A stretch of 64,000 nt of DNA from Sipunculus nudus (lineage: Eukaryota; Annelida; Sipuncula; Golfingiida; Sipunculidae): contig CM049310.1 of NCBI GenBank assembly GCA_026874595.1, forward strand, positions 20,932,058-20,996,057, given 5' to 3'. Positions 17,034-28,477 of the stretch are shown here, piece after piece (positions within the stretch are counted from its first letter, which is position 1; every line of letters begins with the position of its first letter). A model generated the notes under the pieces. It was not told the DNA's origin and searched no databases. It worked only from the letters and a program-made list of their open reading frames with translations. The translations under genes were made by a program, and so were the position numbers.

Positions 17034-19115
17034 TAACAAGGCCTACAGGCCTAATGCGAACCTGTGCAAAGTATGAATGGAGGTTTATTTTTAAAATTTA
17101 ATATTGATTGTTTTAAGTCCTGCATATCTACCTTAGTTATTATGATTTCAGCAAAATGGACATTTCAGACCTGTAAGTTTCAGACTAGGACATTTTAAAA
17201 CTAGAATATGGGTAGTCGACAAGCGACTGTGTATCCGCAGATATTGGAGTCGGACGGGTGAAGTGAGGCATGGTTTTAGTGGCAAGGGGAATAGAGCGAG
17301 GTGTGTTGCATATTAGCATGGATATCTGCAGCGTAAACATGAATGTAGGTGGTGCCACCTGTCACAAAATCGAGAAAATGTCCAGGATGTATAAACCTTC
17401 AAAATTTCAGGTGGATAAGTCAAACCACTGCTGAGATATGATTGATTTTATCCTAAGGCAGATGAGCAGACGGACGGTGTTCATAAGTGGTTGCAGGTGG
17501 CGCCACCAGTTTTGCTTATGATGAAGAGCTACGTAGATTTATACACAAGCAAAATTTTGGCCTAATCGGTCGAAGGGTTCCCGAGATATGAGCTTGGATA
17601 TCTGCAGAGTAAACGTGAATGTAGGTGGCGCCACCTGTCATAAAATCAAGAAGGCTGTCCAGGATGTATAAACCTGCAAAATTTCAGGTGGATAAGTCAA
17701 ACTACATCTGATATATCAGTAATTTTATCCCAAGGCAGATGAACAGATGGACGCTGTGCATAAGTGGTTGCAGGTGGCACCATTCAGCGTAAACATGAAT
17801 GTAGGTGGTGCCACCTGTCATAAAATCGAGAAAGCTGTCCAGGATCGATAAACCTGCAAAATTTCAGGTGGATAAGTCAAACCACTGCTGAGATATGATA
17901 TTATCCTAATGCAGATGAACAGATGGACGCTGTGCAAAAATGGTTGCAAGTGGCGCCACCATTTTAGTGTATGTTATAAAGCTATCAACGGGCTACATTT
18001 GTGCAAAATTTTTAGCCTGATCGGTCAAACGGTTCCCGAGATATGCGGGTTTATGTGTGGCAACAGATGCACAAATGGACGCTGGGAAGCGAGGTAAGGT
18101 CAGAGGTCAACCAAAAATGAGGGCGCAGCAGTTCACATGTGACCTAATGATAAACCCAATTCGCTTAAAATGCAAACCAAGTTTTTTTTCAAACAGTTGA
18201 AAGATATAGTTCCAATAATCTGGGAATTCTGCATCTAAACATTGTGTCTAGACGTATAGACACAGCGTCTTGACGTCTAGACACAGCGTCTAGCCCCCCC
18301 CCCCCACCCCCCAGCCAGGTCAGTTGCCATGGTGATGTCTTGACCCCACCTGTTTGTACTGTGTGACCTCTTGACTTGGCTGCTGAAACTCAGCACGTCA
18401 AATCTGTTTTCAAATACAGAAAGCCTTTTACAATTGGCTACAATGTTTTTTTTTAAATTGTATTAACCCAATCTATTCTTATATAACTGGCAGAACCCTA
18501 CAATAGAATAATTGTTGTACAGTTTAAACTAATTAGCTTAACAGTTTCATCATAAATCAGTGTATAAGCTAGAAGAGTTTAAAATTTCATTTTCGCTTGT
18601 AAAAAACACATCAATGTAGGTGGCGCAACCAATACCTCAAAATCAGATATGAGATATGTGACAAACATTGGTATAAAATTTGGTGATTATAGCTCTAGCC
18701 GTTACTTAGATTTTAATTTAAGTGTGCTTTTTTGGACAGCTGACTAAGTTCAACCTCCTGTCACTCGGCTAAAAATCTCTGAACTGGAACCATTTGAACA
18801 AACTTGAGAGAGATTGTTCCAGGGATCATTTCTGTGAAATATTGGACAATTTGGCTGGACAGTTTCAGAGAAGAAGATTTTTAAAGGTTTTTAAGCTTTT
18901 TCTCTATAAAATCTAAATTAATGCAGATACCCAATAATAAGCTCTAGGGCACCAAGTTTTACATGTGACTAATTCTTACATGTAATTTGGAGCTGCTAGC
19001 TCCGACGGTTTCTGACTTACAGCCATGGACGGCGGAAAGCCAGCCCTGGACGGCGGACGGCTGACGATGGACGGACGACGCTGCGCCATCGCATAAGCTC
19101 ACAGGTTCGCTAAAA
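17034..19115 (-). mobile_element. Helentron-like family I, copy 2 (minus strand)
   Basis: Starts with AACAAGGCCTACAGGCC, the inverse of the family 3' end, and finishes with GCATAAGCTCACAGGTTCGC then TAAAA, the inverse of the 5' end. It faces copy 1 across the 0.8-kb unique segment. Tandem modules inside (17328-17990) each hold a GGTGGCGCCACC-like palindrome. A small cluster of GTCTAGAC-type repeats and a C-run lies at 18246-18312. Confidence 0.68.
17328..17990 (-). repeat. Tandem modules with conserved GGTGGCGCCACC palindrome
   Basis: Three modules beginning (A/C)AGCGTAAACATGAATGTAGG or close variants at about 17330, 17608 and 17788. Each is followed by a palindrome, TGTCCAGGAT.(T/G)ATAAACC and TTTCAGGTGGATAAGTCAAA. 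Palindromes are at about 17345, 17497, 17622, 17804 and 17945. Confidence 0.75.
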
Positions 19116-19581
19116 AGAAAATAAACATAACACGATAAATGAAGTAAATTAAGCCATCAACGATTGTGCAGAATGTATTTTCCACAAAAAAGTACCACCG
19201 GAATTTACAACATATAAATAATCTAAATCGAGTGAATCACAAGAGTCACTGCATTTATTTAATATGATGTACATATCCATTTACCAAATGGTACACACAG
19301 AGGTAAAGAGAAACTGAGGTAAACTGAAGAATATGTGAGTGTGCATTGTGTGTCGCTAACAGCGGCAGCATTAAGAGAACATGTGGAGTACCGCCAAATT
19401 GGTTTTCGCTAAAATCCTTGAACATCGTCTGTGCGAGTCTGACCAGATGGCGCAGACCCTGTCTTGCGATGAAATAACCATTACGAAAGCTATATCAGTT
19501 CGGACTCTCTGATTGAACTCTGTAAGATTTTAATTGCTCCAAAGGTCACAGCAAAATAGTGCCCCTGGAATTTCTACTTTA
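19116..19581 (+). other. Unannotated segment between repeats
   Basis: No gene or repeat family recognised. A 21-codon ATG frame at 19447 is too short to support. Confidence 0.4.
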
Positions 19582-19827
19582 TTTTAGCTCAGATGACATA
19601 GTCAGCTGAGCTATAGCGATGGTCCGTCGTCCGTCCGTTAACAAGGCAAGTTTTGAGCCGTTGGACCTGCGAATCGGAAATTTTACATGCAGTTAAGATT
19701 TCCCCAAGTTCTTTTACCAAATCGAATACTGAGTCACTGCGACTTCGTTCCTTCAAAATATTAAGGAAAAACCTCCATTCTCCTTAAAAAGTATTGTTAC
19801 ACTTCAAGACTGCACACCATGAAAGCC

Positions 19828-19988
19828 AATAGAAGGCAGCACAGAAATGCATACAAAAAGATAGTCCCTGTACACATAGCATGAAAAAGTAGCCCCATAT
19901 ATTCTTGAACATCACAATGGAGCTGAAACAATAGAGCCATGTGTAAGCCAAGTCAAGTCTTTACTTATGCTTCATACAGAACATTACA
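19828..19988 (+). repeat. Outer Gypsy left LTR (5' truncated)
   Basis: Starts TAGAAGGCAGCACAG, equivalent to about 28323 in the right LTR, and ends CAGAACATTACA directly before TGGTGGCAGTGG. Confidence 0.75.
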
Positions 19989-20158
19989 TGGTGGCAGTGG
20001 TACACAAGAACGTTTCTAGCCTCCTACGGGAGCTTATCTAAATGCTTACAACAATCGAACTATTAGGTACAACGCTATATTTTACCTGATTTACAACCAG
20101 TACACCATACTTCTGTTACTGCTTGGCGGCTGACCTACTTCATTACAGCGTTATCAAC

Positions 20159-20880
20159 ATGGCTGGCTTCAGCCCACCTCCTACCATGGACTGGTTTAAC
20201 CCTGATCTGTCAGCAACAATTAAGCTGTTTAAACAGCGCTGTGAACTGTATTTCTCAGTAAAAGATATACCGCAAGAGAAACACGTTGACCACATACTGC
20301 TGTTTGCTGGTGAACAGGGCATCAAAGTGTTTAATTCCTGGGGCCTCACTGGTGATGAAAAGAAATACCTCAGAGCGGCATGGGACAACTTCCAGCGACA
20401 AATTGAGCCTAAAGTTAATTTCTGTATTGCAAGATTATACCTCCAAAGGATGTACCATGGTACGAATGAATCCTTCAGTGCAGGCTACAGGCCCTCCAGT
20501 GCCAATTCCGTGACGACCAAGAGTTCGATGGCCGGGTCATGGAACAAATCATTGCCGGCACTAAATATCCGGGCAAAGATGATAAACTGACCCTTAGACA
20601 CGCCCTTGACCTCGGAGGAACATGCGAGGCATCAGTGACACACTTGCGCCAACTGACCACTGTCAAATCTCGCATAGATGTTGTACACACAAAAAAAAAA
20701 CAATCCCGGAATCGAAGAAATCAGTGTCCTGCGTATGGGTCTGTGATCGCTGTGGTAAGCAAAATCACTGGGTCACACAATGTATGTCGAAACCTGAACA
20801 TACAATCACAGATAGAAGACATGGCAGGCAACGAGGATACTCAAAAGTACACCGCAAGAGGGGAGAAAGTCCCACCCCTA
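20159..20880 (+). pseudogene. Outer Gypsy gag remnant
   Basis: The ATG at 20159 opens a Gag-like frame (MDWFNPDLSATIKLFKQRCE ... GLTGDEKKY) until about 20490. A frameshift follows (VMEQIIAGTKYPGKDDKL), then another leads to a CCHC zinc knuckle (CDRCGKQNHWVTQC) in the third frame at about 20745-20790. The piece is broken and not expressible as one protein. Confidence 0.75.
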
Positions 20881-20999
20881 TGAGAAGAACACGCATCCAT
20901 CCATATATGCCTATTCTAGACAAGATTTCTCTGGTGATAAAGACCAATTTGAACACCTTTCCATCGAAACAATTACTGTATCAAGCCTTGAAAAAAAAC

Positions 21000-22537
21000 G
21001 ACTTTAACAACAGAGATGGTCTTCGCTGTAATATATGCCAAACTCAAGGACAGAAAAATAATTGCTGATATTCGTGGAAAAGTTGACACAGGCGCACAAG
21101 GTAACACACTACCTGTGAGTTTATTGACGCCTTTTTCCAAAGTTGCTTGACACAAATGGCTTCCCACAGCCATCTGCTCTGATACCGAAGGATGGCACTA
21201 CCATATGTAGTTAAGGTACCACATATCAATCATGCCAGGAAAAAGGTGAGTGGAAAAACAATGCTTTTTGTAGTAAACTCAGATGGTCTAAGACGGAATA
21301 TTATAAGAAAGATCACTGAAATACGGTCTGGGTCAACAGCATGTTGGTGTCATGGAAAGAAAATGGTAAAATGCCTATCTTTTTAGATCAAAGCGATCTA
21401 AACAAAGCAATCAATAGATGCCATCATAAAACTCCCACACTCGAAAAACTCACAAATTGACAGGGGCAAAGCACTCAAGAAAAATGGATGCTAAGAACGG
21501 CAACTGGTCTTTAAAACTTGATGATGAAAGTTCACTTCTCACTACTTTTAACACCCCATTTGGAAGGTATGTTTATCTTCGTATGCACATTGGCCCAGTC
21601 ATGTCACAAGATGCGTTTAAACAGAAAATGTTTGCGTATGGCTAATTACATACATTTCACCTTTTATTAAAATCATGTCAGATGAAACAGCTACACTACG
21701 GGGGCTCTTAAAGAAAGACCGAGAATACAGCTGGACTTCTGCCTATGAGCAGGCATTCATTCGGGTCAAGAACCTCATTTGTAAAGAAGTGACACTAGTA
21801 TACTTCTACCCAAATAAAAAAAAATGCCCTACAAGTGGATGCTTCCGGAAAAGGCCCTCACTCAGGATGGCATGCCAATCGCTTTTGCGTCTAAGTCTCT
21901 CTCTGATGCAGAGACACGATATGCAAACATTAAGAGAGAACTTCTGGCTGTAGTTTTTGGATGTGAACGATTCCGTACGTATGTCTACGCCAAACATAGC
22001 ACTGTAGAAAGCGACCACAAACCACTTGAAATGATTCAGCTAAAAAAAAACTGCTCCTCCGCGTTTACAACGCATGCTCCTGGGACTCGAAAACAATGAT
22101 TTTTTTATGAATACTAACCAGGCAGGTCATGCTTCTTGCTGACAGACTCACACTCGCCATCAAAACAAGCGTCGCATATCAACCTGGACTTACAAATCAA
22201 TTTTGTGCAAATTAGCTAGGACAAACTTTCCCAGCTGAAGCAGGAGACTGGAAAAGATCCTGGTCTCCGTGCTCTGTGTGAGTTCATAGAAAGAGGATGG
22301 CCTCAACATAGAGAAGCTACCGACAGACCTGAGACCATACTGGTCGTTTTAGAGATGAGATAGATGTCTGTTGAAAATTGGATCGTGTTACAAGGTAACT
22401 GTATTATAGTCCCAAAGACAATGGAGAAACAATTCCTGAAGAAGATTCCTGCAGCTGACCAGGGTGTGGTAAGGTGTCAGCTACGTGCTAAGGATTGTGT
22501 GGAAAGCAGGAAATTGAGACACTAGTCAGTCAATGTC
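21000..22537 (+). pseudogene. Outer Gypsy pol remnant: protease, RT, RNase H, start of integrase
   Basis: The protease motif VDTGAQGN (about 21080-21105) keeps the DTG active site. RT keeps MDAKNGNWSLKLDDESSLLT, but the region that should contain the YxDD box is missing between about 21645 and 21675. RNase H follows (PIAFASKSLSDAETRYANIK, DHKPLE). The integrase zinc finger begins (ETLVSQCPI) and is cut by the inner Gypsy. Several stops and frameshifts. Confidence 0.75.
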
Positions 22538-22542
22538 CTATC

Positions 22543-22714
22543 TTTGACGATATTGAACTGCGGTTCATTAATATGTTTAGACCGCACTGTGTATATGCAG
22601 TCCGCGAATTGTTACCGACATCGGTCTGTACAATATCGGTATTGTGTATTAAAAACCCATGTGAGTCTATGCGCGGGTTTCTGTTATTTTTCAAGCTCGG
22701 TCCACCTCGACACA
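22543..22714 (+). repeat. Inner Gypsy left LTR
   Basis: 172 bp, ends CTCGACACA. Its first bases read TTTGACG where the right LTR has TGTGACG, so the terminal TG was mutated here. Confidence 0.92.
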
Positions 22715-22732
22715 TGGTGTCAGAAGCGGCTG
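22715..22732 (+). other. Primer-binding site of inner Gypsy
   Basis: TGGTGTCAGAAGCGG immediately follows the LTR. TGG pairs with tRNA CCA; the sequence fits a leucine-tRNA-type primer as in some Mag-like elements (inference). Confidence 0.7.
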
Positions 22733-22866
22733 TGAGCAGTCACAGACGTACTAGGAACAGTCAACAGTCAGGTCAGTTGCCTTATGGCCGAAACTTTGTC
22801 TCGTAATTGTCAGATTAACGGCAGTACCGTCTCGCTTGTCATCATCCGGTAGAACTGTTGAATAAA

Positions 22867-23720
22867 ATGGCGGACGGAGCGGTGCGCCCTAGGTACAGTA
22901 ACGTTTTAAACGGATGTGGACTAACTATGAGGTGGCAACAGGCCTTAAAGAGCAATCAAAGCAGATCAGAGCGGCTACTTTATTGACGTTTATCGGGTCA
23001 GATGCCATGGATATAATAGATGGACTTCCATTTCAAGTTGATGAGGCTCGGGATATTGACGAGAGAGATGATATTGATGCTATTATTGAAAGAATGGAGA
23101 ACTTTTGTGTTGGAGAGACTAATGTAATCTATGAAAGATATGTGTTCAATAAGAGGGATCAAGAGGCCCATGAGAGCCTTGACACATATATTACTGTCTT
23201 GCGCACACTTGCCAAATCCTGTAAATATGGAGTGCTGGGAGAAGAACTCATAAGAGACCGTGTAGTTGTGGGTATTAGAGACAATACCACTCGTCAGCAC
23301 CTCCTAGCAGAAAAAGACCTTACATTGCAGTTATGCATTGAAAAGTGTAAAGCACAAGAGATAACCTCACAGCAAGTCAGGGATATGACACAGGAAGATG
23401 TACATGCACTGAAAACTAAAAATACAGGACAGCCATGGAAAAAACACACCCCAGTAAGGAGATTTGACAAGAATAGTCACAGAACTGAGAGACACACTGC
23501 ACAGAAGCAACGGAGACCCTGCAAGTTTTGTGGACAGCATCATTATTTTTCTAAGGAACAATGTCCAGCTTTTGGAAAAATTTGTCGAAAATGTTCAGGG
23601 AGGAATCATTTTGTTAAAATGTGCACTGAGCGTCCCAGAGACAGAGTTCAGACTGTAAGCAGAGACGAGGATGTGTCAGATTCCTCTGATGCGGAATACA
23701 ATTTAGCTCTACATAATTAA
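22867..23720 (+). pseudogene. Inner Gypsy gag
   Basis: The ATG at 22867 starts MADGAVRPRYSNVLNG, but the frame must change near 22910 to reach the long frame 22914-23720, so a small deletion or shift removed part of the N-terminus. The rest is a capsid-like helical region (NYEVATGLKEQSKQIRAATL) and two zinc-knuckle-like motifs near the C-terminus: CKFCGQHHYFSKEQC and CRKCSGRNHFVKMC. Confidence 0.85.
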
Positions 23721-23766
23721 GGAGACTATCCTAAGAGACTATGCAAAGCTTCAGATTGAAAACCAG

Positions 23767-26700
23767 TTGGTACGTTTCCAATTAGACTGTGGTTATCAGA
23801 ATATTTTCAAGGATGAGCAGCTGCATGGATTAGAAGGACCACCAGTGACTTTACTCATGTATAATGACACAGAGGCCAAGACTTTAGGCAAGATAAAAAC
23901 AACTGTCGTAAACCCTAAGAACCAAACTAGACATAGCCTTGAGTTTGTGGTGACGGAGACGTCAGGCAATCCACTTTTGGGAGCACCAGCAGTACAAGCT
24001 ATGTCACTCATTACAGTTAACACTGAAAATATACTGCAGTGCGAGGAACAATTGACATTAGAGGATTTACTAGAGACTTACAAACAAGTGTTTAATGGTG
24101 AAGGCAAACTAGAGGGTCAGTTTCACTTAAACATTAATACAGATGTGCAACCAGTCAAGTTTCCACCACGCAAAATAGCATTGGCATTGAAACCAAAAGT
24201 TAAGAAGCAGCTGGACAGGCTTACAAGTCTAGGAATCATTCAACCGGTGGATGTACCAACAGACTGGATCTCTACAATGGTTGTAGCCATAAAGAGAAAC
24301 AATAAGGTCCGGATATGTATAGACCCAAGACCTCTAAACAAGGTCTTACGGCGGAACCATTACCCTCTTCCGGTTATCGACGATATACTTCCTGAATTGC
24401 ACAACGCAAAGATTTTCTCAGTAGTAGATGCACGGAACGGGTTTTGGCAGGTAGAGTTGGATTCAGAGAGCAGTTTGCTGACAACATTTGAAACCCAATG
24501 GGGAAAGTTTCGATGGCTTAGAATGCCAATGGGAATTTCTCATGCGCCATTTCAGAGAATTTCAGAGGCGTTTAGACAATGCACTGAAGGGCATCCCAGG
24601 TGTTATGACCGTAGCAGATGATATTTTAGTAGTTAGTCAAGGAGACACGGATGAGGCAGCAATACAGGATAATGATCAGAAAATGATCGCGCTCATGGAA
24701 CGATGCCTAGCATGCGGTTTGAAGCTCAATTAAAACAAGCTTAAGTTCAGGCAGAGATCAATCCCTTACCTTGGACATAGAATCACAAACAAAGGTCTTG
24801 ACATTGACCCTGGGAAAGTGGCAGCCATCAAAGAGATGCCTAGACCTGAGAACAAGAAGACAGTGATGAGACTATTAGGGATGATTAATTACTTAAGAGA
24901 CTACATCCCGAACCTAGCTGAAGTAACAGATCCTCTACGACAGCTTTTGAGAGAGGACGAGAACTTTGACTGGATAGAGGAGATCCACGAAGAGTGCTTT
25001 CAGAAAGTTAAACAACTCCTGACGGAGGCTCCAGTTCTGAAGTATTTTGATGAACGTGAAGCCACTGTACTTCAGTGTGATGCCTCAGACAAAGGCATAG
25101 GGGCATGCCTGATGCAGTGTGGTCAGCCAGTGGCATACTACTCCAGAGCACTGTCCGCATCTGAGTGCAACTATGCCCAGATAGTGAAAGAAATGCTCGC
25201 AATCACAGCGTCAGTCGAAGTTCCACCGATATGTGTACGGCCGCCAGGTTTTAGTACAAACTGACCATAAACCTCTAGAGACAATCTTTAGGATATCCCT
25301 GCTAAGTGCTCCAAAGAGGATCCAGAGGATGTTACTCCGATTTCAAAATTATGACCTCAATCTGAGATGTATCTTGCAGATACGTTGAGCAGAGTGTTCA
25401 TTCCTCGGACAGAAACAAGTGATGATGATTTGGACACAGTGAGTAGTGTCACATACGTACCTATTTCAGACAAAACCTTGCACTTGATTCGGAGAGCAGC
25501 AGAGCACGACACTGAGTTAGAGGCTCTGAAACGTGTCATTCAGTCAGGATGGCCTGTAGATGCCAAACAGCTGCAGGAAACAGTTAAGCCTTATGCGTCA
25601 TTTAAAGAGAAACTGGTCGTACATGATGGATTCATCTTTAAGGGAGAAAGGTTAGTAGTCCCACACAAAGCGCGCCAAGAGATACTTACCAGGCTCCATG
25701 ATGGCCACATTGGTATACAGAGCTGCCAGAGGTGTGCCAAAGAAGCAGTTTATTGGCCAGGAATGAGTCGGGACATTGACAGATATGTAGCAGAATGTAG
25801 GGTGTGCAACCAATACAGTATGTCACAACAGAAGGAACCTATGATTGCTCATGACATGCCATATAGACCATGGGCAAAGTTGGGTATGGATTTGTTTGAG
25901 TTGAACGGCACATACTATATTATCACAGTAGATTACTATTCCAACTTCTTTGAAATTGACAGACTTGAAGATAAGACTGCTAAGACTGTTCTTAGGAAGT
26001 TAAAACAGCACATGGCTAGACATGGTCTGCCTAACACAGTGGTATCTGACAACGGGCCCCCCTTCAATTCTGCAGACTTTGCTAGATTCGCTGATCGGTA
26101 TGATTTCGACCATGTCATTAGTTCACCAGGGTATCCCAAATCGAATGGAAAAGCTGAGAACGCGGTTAAGACTGCAAAGAACTTGATCCGGAAAGCGCAA
26201 GAAGACCAAAGAGATCCTTATTTGGCATTACTGGATTGGAGGAATACGCCTAGTGAAGGTTATGATACCTCGCCATGCCAACGACTGTTCAGCCGACGCA
26301 CCAGAACTAGACTACCTACTTCCAATAGACTTTTGGAGCCGAGATCTGTAGAACATGGTTCCCAGAGGCTCCATGCCAGGAAGGTCAAACAAACGATGCA
26401 GTACAATATTGGCACTAGAGAATTGCCGGAGTTGGAACCAGGTGACACAGTCCGTATAAAGCCTCTAAATTTCAAAAAAGGTTGGTTAAAGGCCAGAGTA
26501 GAAAGAAAAGCAGATATTAGATCATATGAAGTCCGCACTGAGGATGGGAAGCTACTGCGACGAAATCGTAGACATTTGCGGCAAACCTCAGAGATCATGC
26601 CCAAACAACCTGAGATCATAATACCAAGACCAGTAATTAAAACCTCACATCCTGCAGAACACATACCAGAGGCCTTGGTCGGCGACAACAGACATGCCAT

Positions 26701-26767
26701 ACAACATATCCCCACATCAACCCAAACAGAAGCAACAGTTGAAAAAAACAGTACCAGAGGATTCTAG
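23767..26767 (+). pseudogene. Inner Gypsy pol (protease, RT, RNase H, integrase), broken
   Basis: Protease region at 23767 reads LDCGY where an active-site DSG/DTG is expected, so it is probably inactive. RT: VRICIDPRPLNKVL, FSVVDARNGFWQVELD, then a frameshift near 24540 and the catalytic VADDILVV at about 24613-24640. A TAA interrupts near 24731. RNase H (LQCDASDKGIGACL) is frameshifted near 25205 and a deletion follows at about 25365. Integrase (25367-26767) is one open frame: zinc finger HDGHIGIQSC ... CRVC and a catalytic D-D-E set (GMDLFEL, VVSDNGPP, NGKAENAV). Confidence 0.88.
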
Positions 26768-27155
26768 TCCAGCTATCGGTACCACGACCAGATCAGGAAG
26801 AGCTGTAAAGAAGCCTTTGCGCCCAGATTTTGTGTATAGTTAGTATAGTTAGGGAGCCGACTGGTAAAGAGTCGGATAGGGAGTGAAGTGCTGGTAACCT
26901 CTCCTCCCATGAATAGGGTAACCATTTTACACTCACACTCCTACATACATTCACAGCTTCGATAACACCTCGTATCATGTTGGCTGAACAGCAAGAACAC
27001 CGTTTAAAACTCAAGGACTGTAGTTCTCCACATTTTTTTATTTCTTTTTTTTTTAACCTGGACATTGCGCAGCAGAGTTTGTCTTGATCGTAGCACATCA
27101 TAACATTTTTCTGTGCCACATAGTACTAGTTATGTATATCACTATCCTCTTTTTG

Positions 27156-27165
27156 ACAAGGGGGA
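27156..27165 (+). other. Polypurine tract of inner Gypsy
   Basis: ACAAGGGGGA directly upstream of the right LTR; expected plus-strand priming site. Confidence 0.7.
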
Positions 27166-27337
27166 TGTGACGATATTGAACTGCGATTCATTAATATGTT
27201 TAGACCGCACTGTGTATATGCGGTCCGCGAATTGTTACTGACATCGGTCTGTACAATATCGGTTTTGTGTATTAAAAATCCATGTGAGTCTATGCGCGGG
27301 TTTCTGTTATTTTTCAAGCTCGGTCCACCTCGACACA
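27166..27337 (+). repeat. Inner Gypsy right LTR
   Basis: 172 bp, TGTGACGATATTG ... CTCGACACA, followed by the target duplication CTATC. Confidence 0.92.
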
Positions 27338-27342
27338 CTATC

Positions 27343-28121
27343 TGTCAGGAGTACCAGAATGCACAACAAAAAGAGACACTAATGCCTCACAAAAGCCCAA
27401 CAAAGTTCCCACTTATAAGAAAGATACCTGCCCACTGCACAAGCCAGACCGCTGTCAATGCACTGAAACAAATCTTCAGTGAATGTGTTCCCAATAGGGT
27501 TGTCAGTGATAACGGACCTCAGTATAATGCTGAGCATTTCAGACGGTTTGCTTAAGCTTGGGGATTTGACCACGTCACCAGTTCACAACAATGTCCACAG
27601 TCCAATGGTTTTGTGAGCGCATAGTGCAAACTGTGAAAAAGCTAGTGGTGTGGACACAAAAATAGCTTCGTTGTGTCTAGCTGTTCCTAGGTCAGATAAA
27701 TGACAGGTTATTAGAAAGACAGGGATCGCAAGAGAAATATTATAACAAAAATGCTAACGATCTTGCACCTATTGCCCCAGGGCAATCCGTGATTGTGCAG
27801 TACCCAGCCACAAAGCAATGGAAACCATCTGCTGTAGCAGAAACCTGCAATGAACCACGCTCATATATAGTGGAGACCGTAGATGGGTCCCGCCTCCGGC
27901 GCAACCGCCGTGTTATAGGGAATTACAACCTGGCAAGAGTTCGTTTACACCCAGATGCTCAAAATGACGATCTCCCCTCCGTGCCCGAGATACCAGCAGC
28001 AGAGCAACCAGATGAACCCCTGAAACCACATGAACCAAATCCTGGCCAGTATTACACTCGATATGGCAGACTTGTTGTAAAACCAAAAAAGTTAATATGT
28101 AATGCATTCCAACTTTTTTGA
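27343..28121 (+). pseudogene. Outer Gypsy integrase and C-terminal remnant
   Basis: Resumes the outer integrase exactly after the inner element's target duplication (CQEYQNAQQKETLMPH), goes on with VVSDNGPQYNAEHF, a stop at 27553, and SSQQCPQSNGF. The C-terminal frame 27760-28121 reads APIAPGQSVIVQYP and PRSYIVETVDGSRLRRNRR, typical of Gypsy integrase tails, ending YYTRYGRLVVKPKKL. Confidence 0.8.
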
Positions 28122-28270
28122 TCGCTGGGGACTGACTGTGTACAACATATTCTATTTATCCTTTTTTATCCGCATTATCCTTGAGTAGTTAACCTGCTAA
28201 TTATGCAACCATTAAAACTTTCACTTATTTAAAAAAATATAATCATTTAATTTCTTGCTTAAGAAGTGGA

Positions 28271-28477
28271 TGTAATATCCTTACTTGAATAACCCCAACT
28301 TGAATAAGTACCAAGTTAGCACTAGAAGGCGGCACAGGTATACATGCAAAAATAGTGACTGTACACATAGCATAAAAGTAGCCCTATATATTCTTGACCA
28401 TTACAATGGAGCTGAAACAATAAATCCATGTATTAGCCAAGTCAAGTCTTTACATATGCTTCATACAGAACATCCCA
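28271..28477 (+). repeat. Outer Gypsy right LTR
   Basis: Begins TGTAATATCC after a purine-rich stretch (AAGAAGTGGA) and ends CAGAACATCCCA; the family A element resumes next. Confidence 0.7.

Larger units (their letters stand above)
22543..27337 (+). mobile_element. Inner Gypsy (Mag-like) LTR retrotransposon, 4795 bp
   Basis: Two 172-bp LTRs (22543-22714 and 27166-27337) differ at about six positions. A 5-bp target duplication CTATC flanks it (22538-22542 and 27338-27342). A primer-binding site TGGTGTCAGAAGCGG follows the left LTR and a purine tract AAGGGGGA precedes the right LTR. It encodes Gag with two zinc knuckles, then protease, RT, RNase H and a DDE integrase with chromodomain-less C-terminus. 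At least three frame breaks and one in-frame stop make it non-functional although the LTRs are still similar. Confidence 0.93.
19828..28477 (+). mobile_element. Outer Gypsy (Ty3-like) LTR retrotransposon, degraded
   Basis: A 161-bp left LTR piece (19828-19988) matches the 3' part of the right LTR (28271-28477): both contain TGTACACATAGCAT, TATATTCTTGA and CAATGGAGCTGAAACAATA. A primer-binding-like TGGTGGCAGTGG follows the left LTR at 19989. Gag, protease (VDTGAQGN), RT, RNase H, integrase and C-terminal remnants lie in order but in many frames. The left LTR lacks its first ~50 bases, so no target duplication can be read. The younger Gypsy 22543-27337 lies inside its integrase. Confidence 0.85.

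Noticed and set aside
17328-17990. CRISPR-like array from repeated modules
   Set aside because: Eukaryotic context, module length 180-280 bp, and no short uniform repeats with unique spacers.
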